From assembly GCA_018903055.1 (NCBI GenBank), contig JAHIPW010000030.1:1-5034 (forward strand): a stretch of DNA of 5,034 bases, read 5' to 3'. Positions within the stretch are counted from its first letter, which is position 1. Every line of letters begins with the position of its first letter. The position numbers and the translations under genes are program-made. This document shows, piece by piece, positions 5,005 to 5,034 of the stretch. This DNA is from a bacterium. Its GTDB lineage: Bacteria; UBP18; UBA7526. Below the pieces are notes generated by a model. The model saw nothing but the letters and a program-made list of their open reading frames with translations, had not been told where the DNA came from and did not search any database.

Positions 5005-5034
5005 CTACTTAATAGTTTAGCACAATGCCCCCTA

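Overview
The window is a stretch of bacterial chromosome. It carries three genes, all on the minus strand, separated by intergenic DNA unusually rich in short repeats. Reading rightwards these are: an AbiEi-family type IV toxin-antitoxin regulator cut by the left edge (1-610), a secreted six-bladed NHL-repeat beta-propeller protein (835-1773), and an 848-residue MMPL/RND-superfamily membrane exporter resembling the hopanoid-associated HpnN group (2143-4689). The organism cannot be named from this sequence. The Sec-type signal peptide, the HpnN-like RND pump and the many small palindromic and decameric repeats between genes suggest a Gram-negative-type or uncultured-lineage bacterium of moderate GC. 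That is an inference.

The AbiEi gene looks clearly more AT-rich than the other two. It has its own near-consensus sigma70-type promoter with a dyad lying between and over the -35 and -10 boxes, as expected for an autoregulated toxin-antitoxin operon. The AbiEii toxin would lie just past the left edge, so its presence is a prediction. The exporter also has a strong promoter (TTGACC-17-TATATT), a GTG start behind AGGAG, and a dyad overlapping the start region. An intrinsic terminator just upstream of that promoter insulates it from whatever lies to the right.

The gaps at 611-834, 1774-2142 and 4690-5034 hold no convincing complete gene. They hold a mosaic of repeats: a GC-rich palindrome with 13-bp arms (1816-1883), nested GC-rich palindromes (2042-2100), a GTCGGGGCGAACT-type element present twice in opposite orientation plus a partial third copy, and several unrelated short motifs that each recur at 10-bp spacing. 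These repeats run into the coding regions. The last codons and stop codons of the propeller and the exporter lie in repeat DNA, and a GC-rich palindrome flanked by a 12-bp direct repeat sits in frame inside the exporter gene, adding about 17 residues to an extracytoplasmic loop.

No clearly new defence or enzymatic system is visible. The most unusual content is the repeat ecology (10-bp phasing, gene ends made from repeats, in-frame insertion) and the exact 47-residue periodicity of the propeller. Nothing in the sequence links the three genes functionally beyond shared strand. The exporter and propeller could act in the same envelope compartment, but the 369-bp repeat-filled gap argues against simple tight co-translation.
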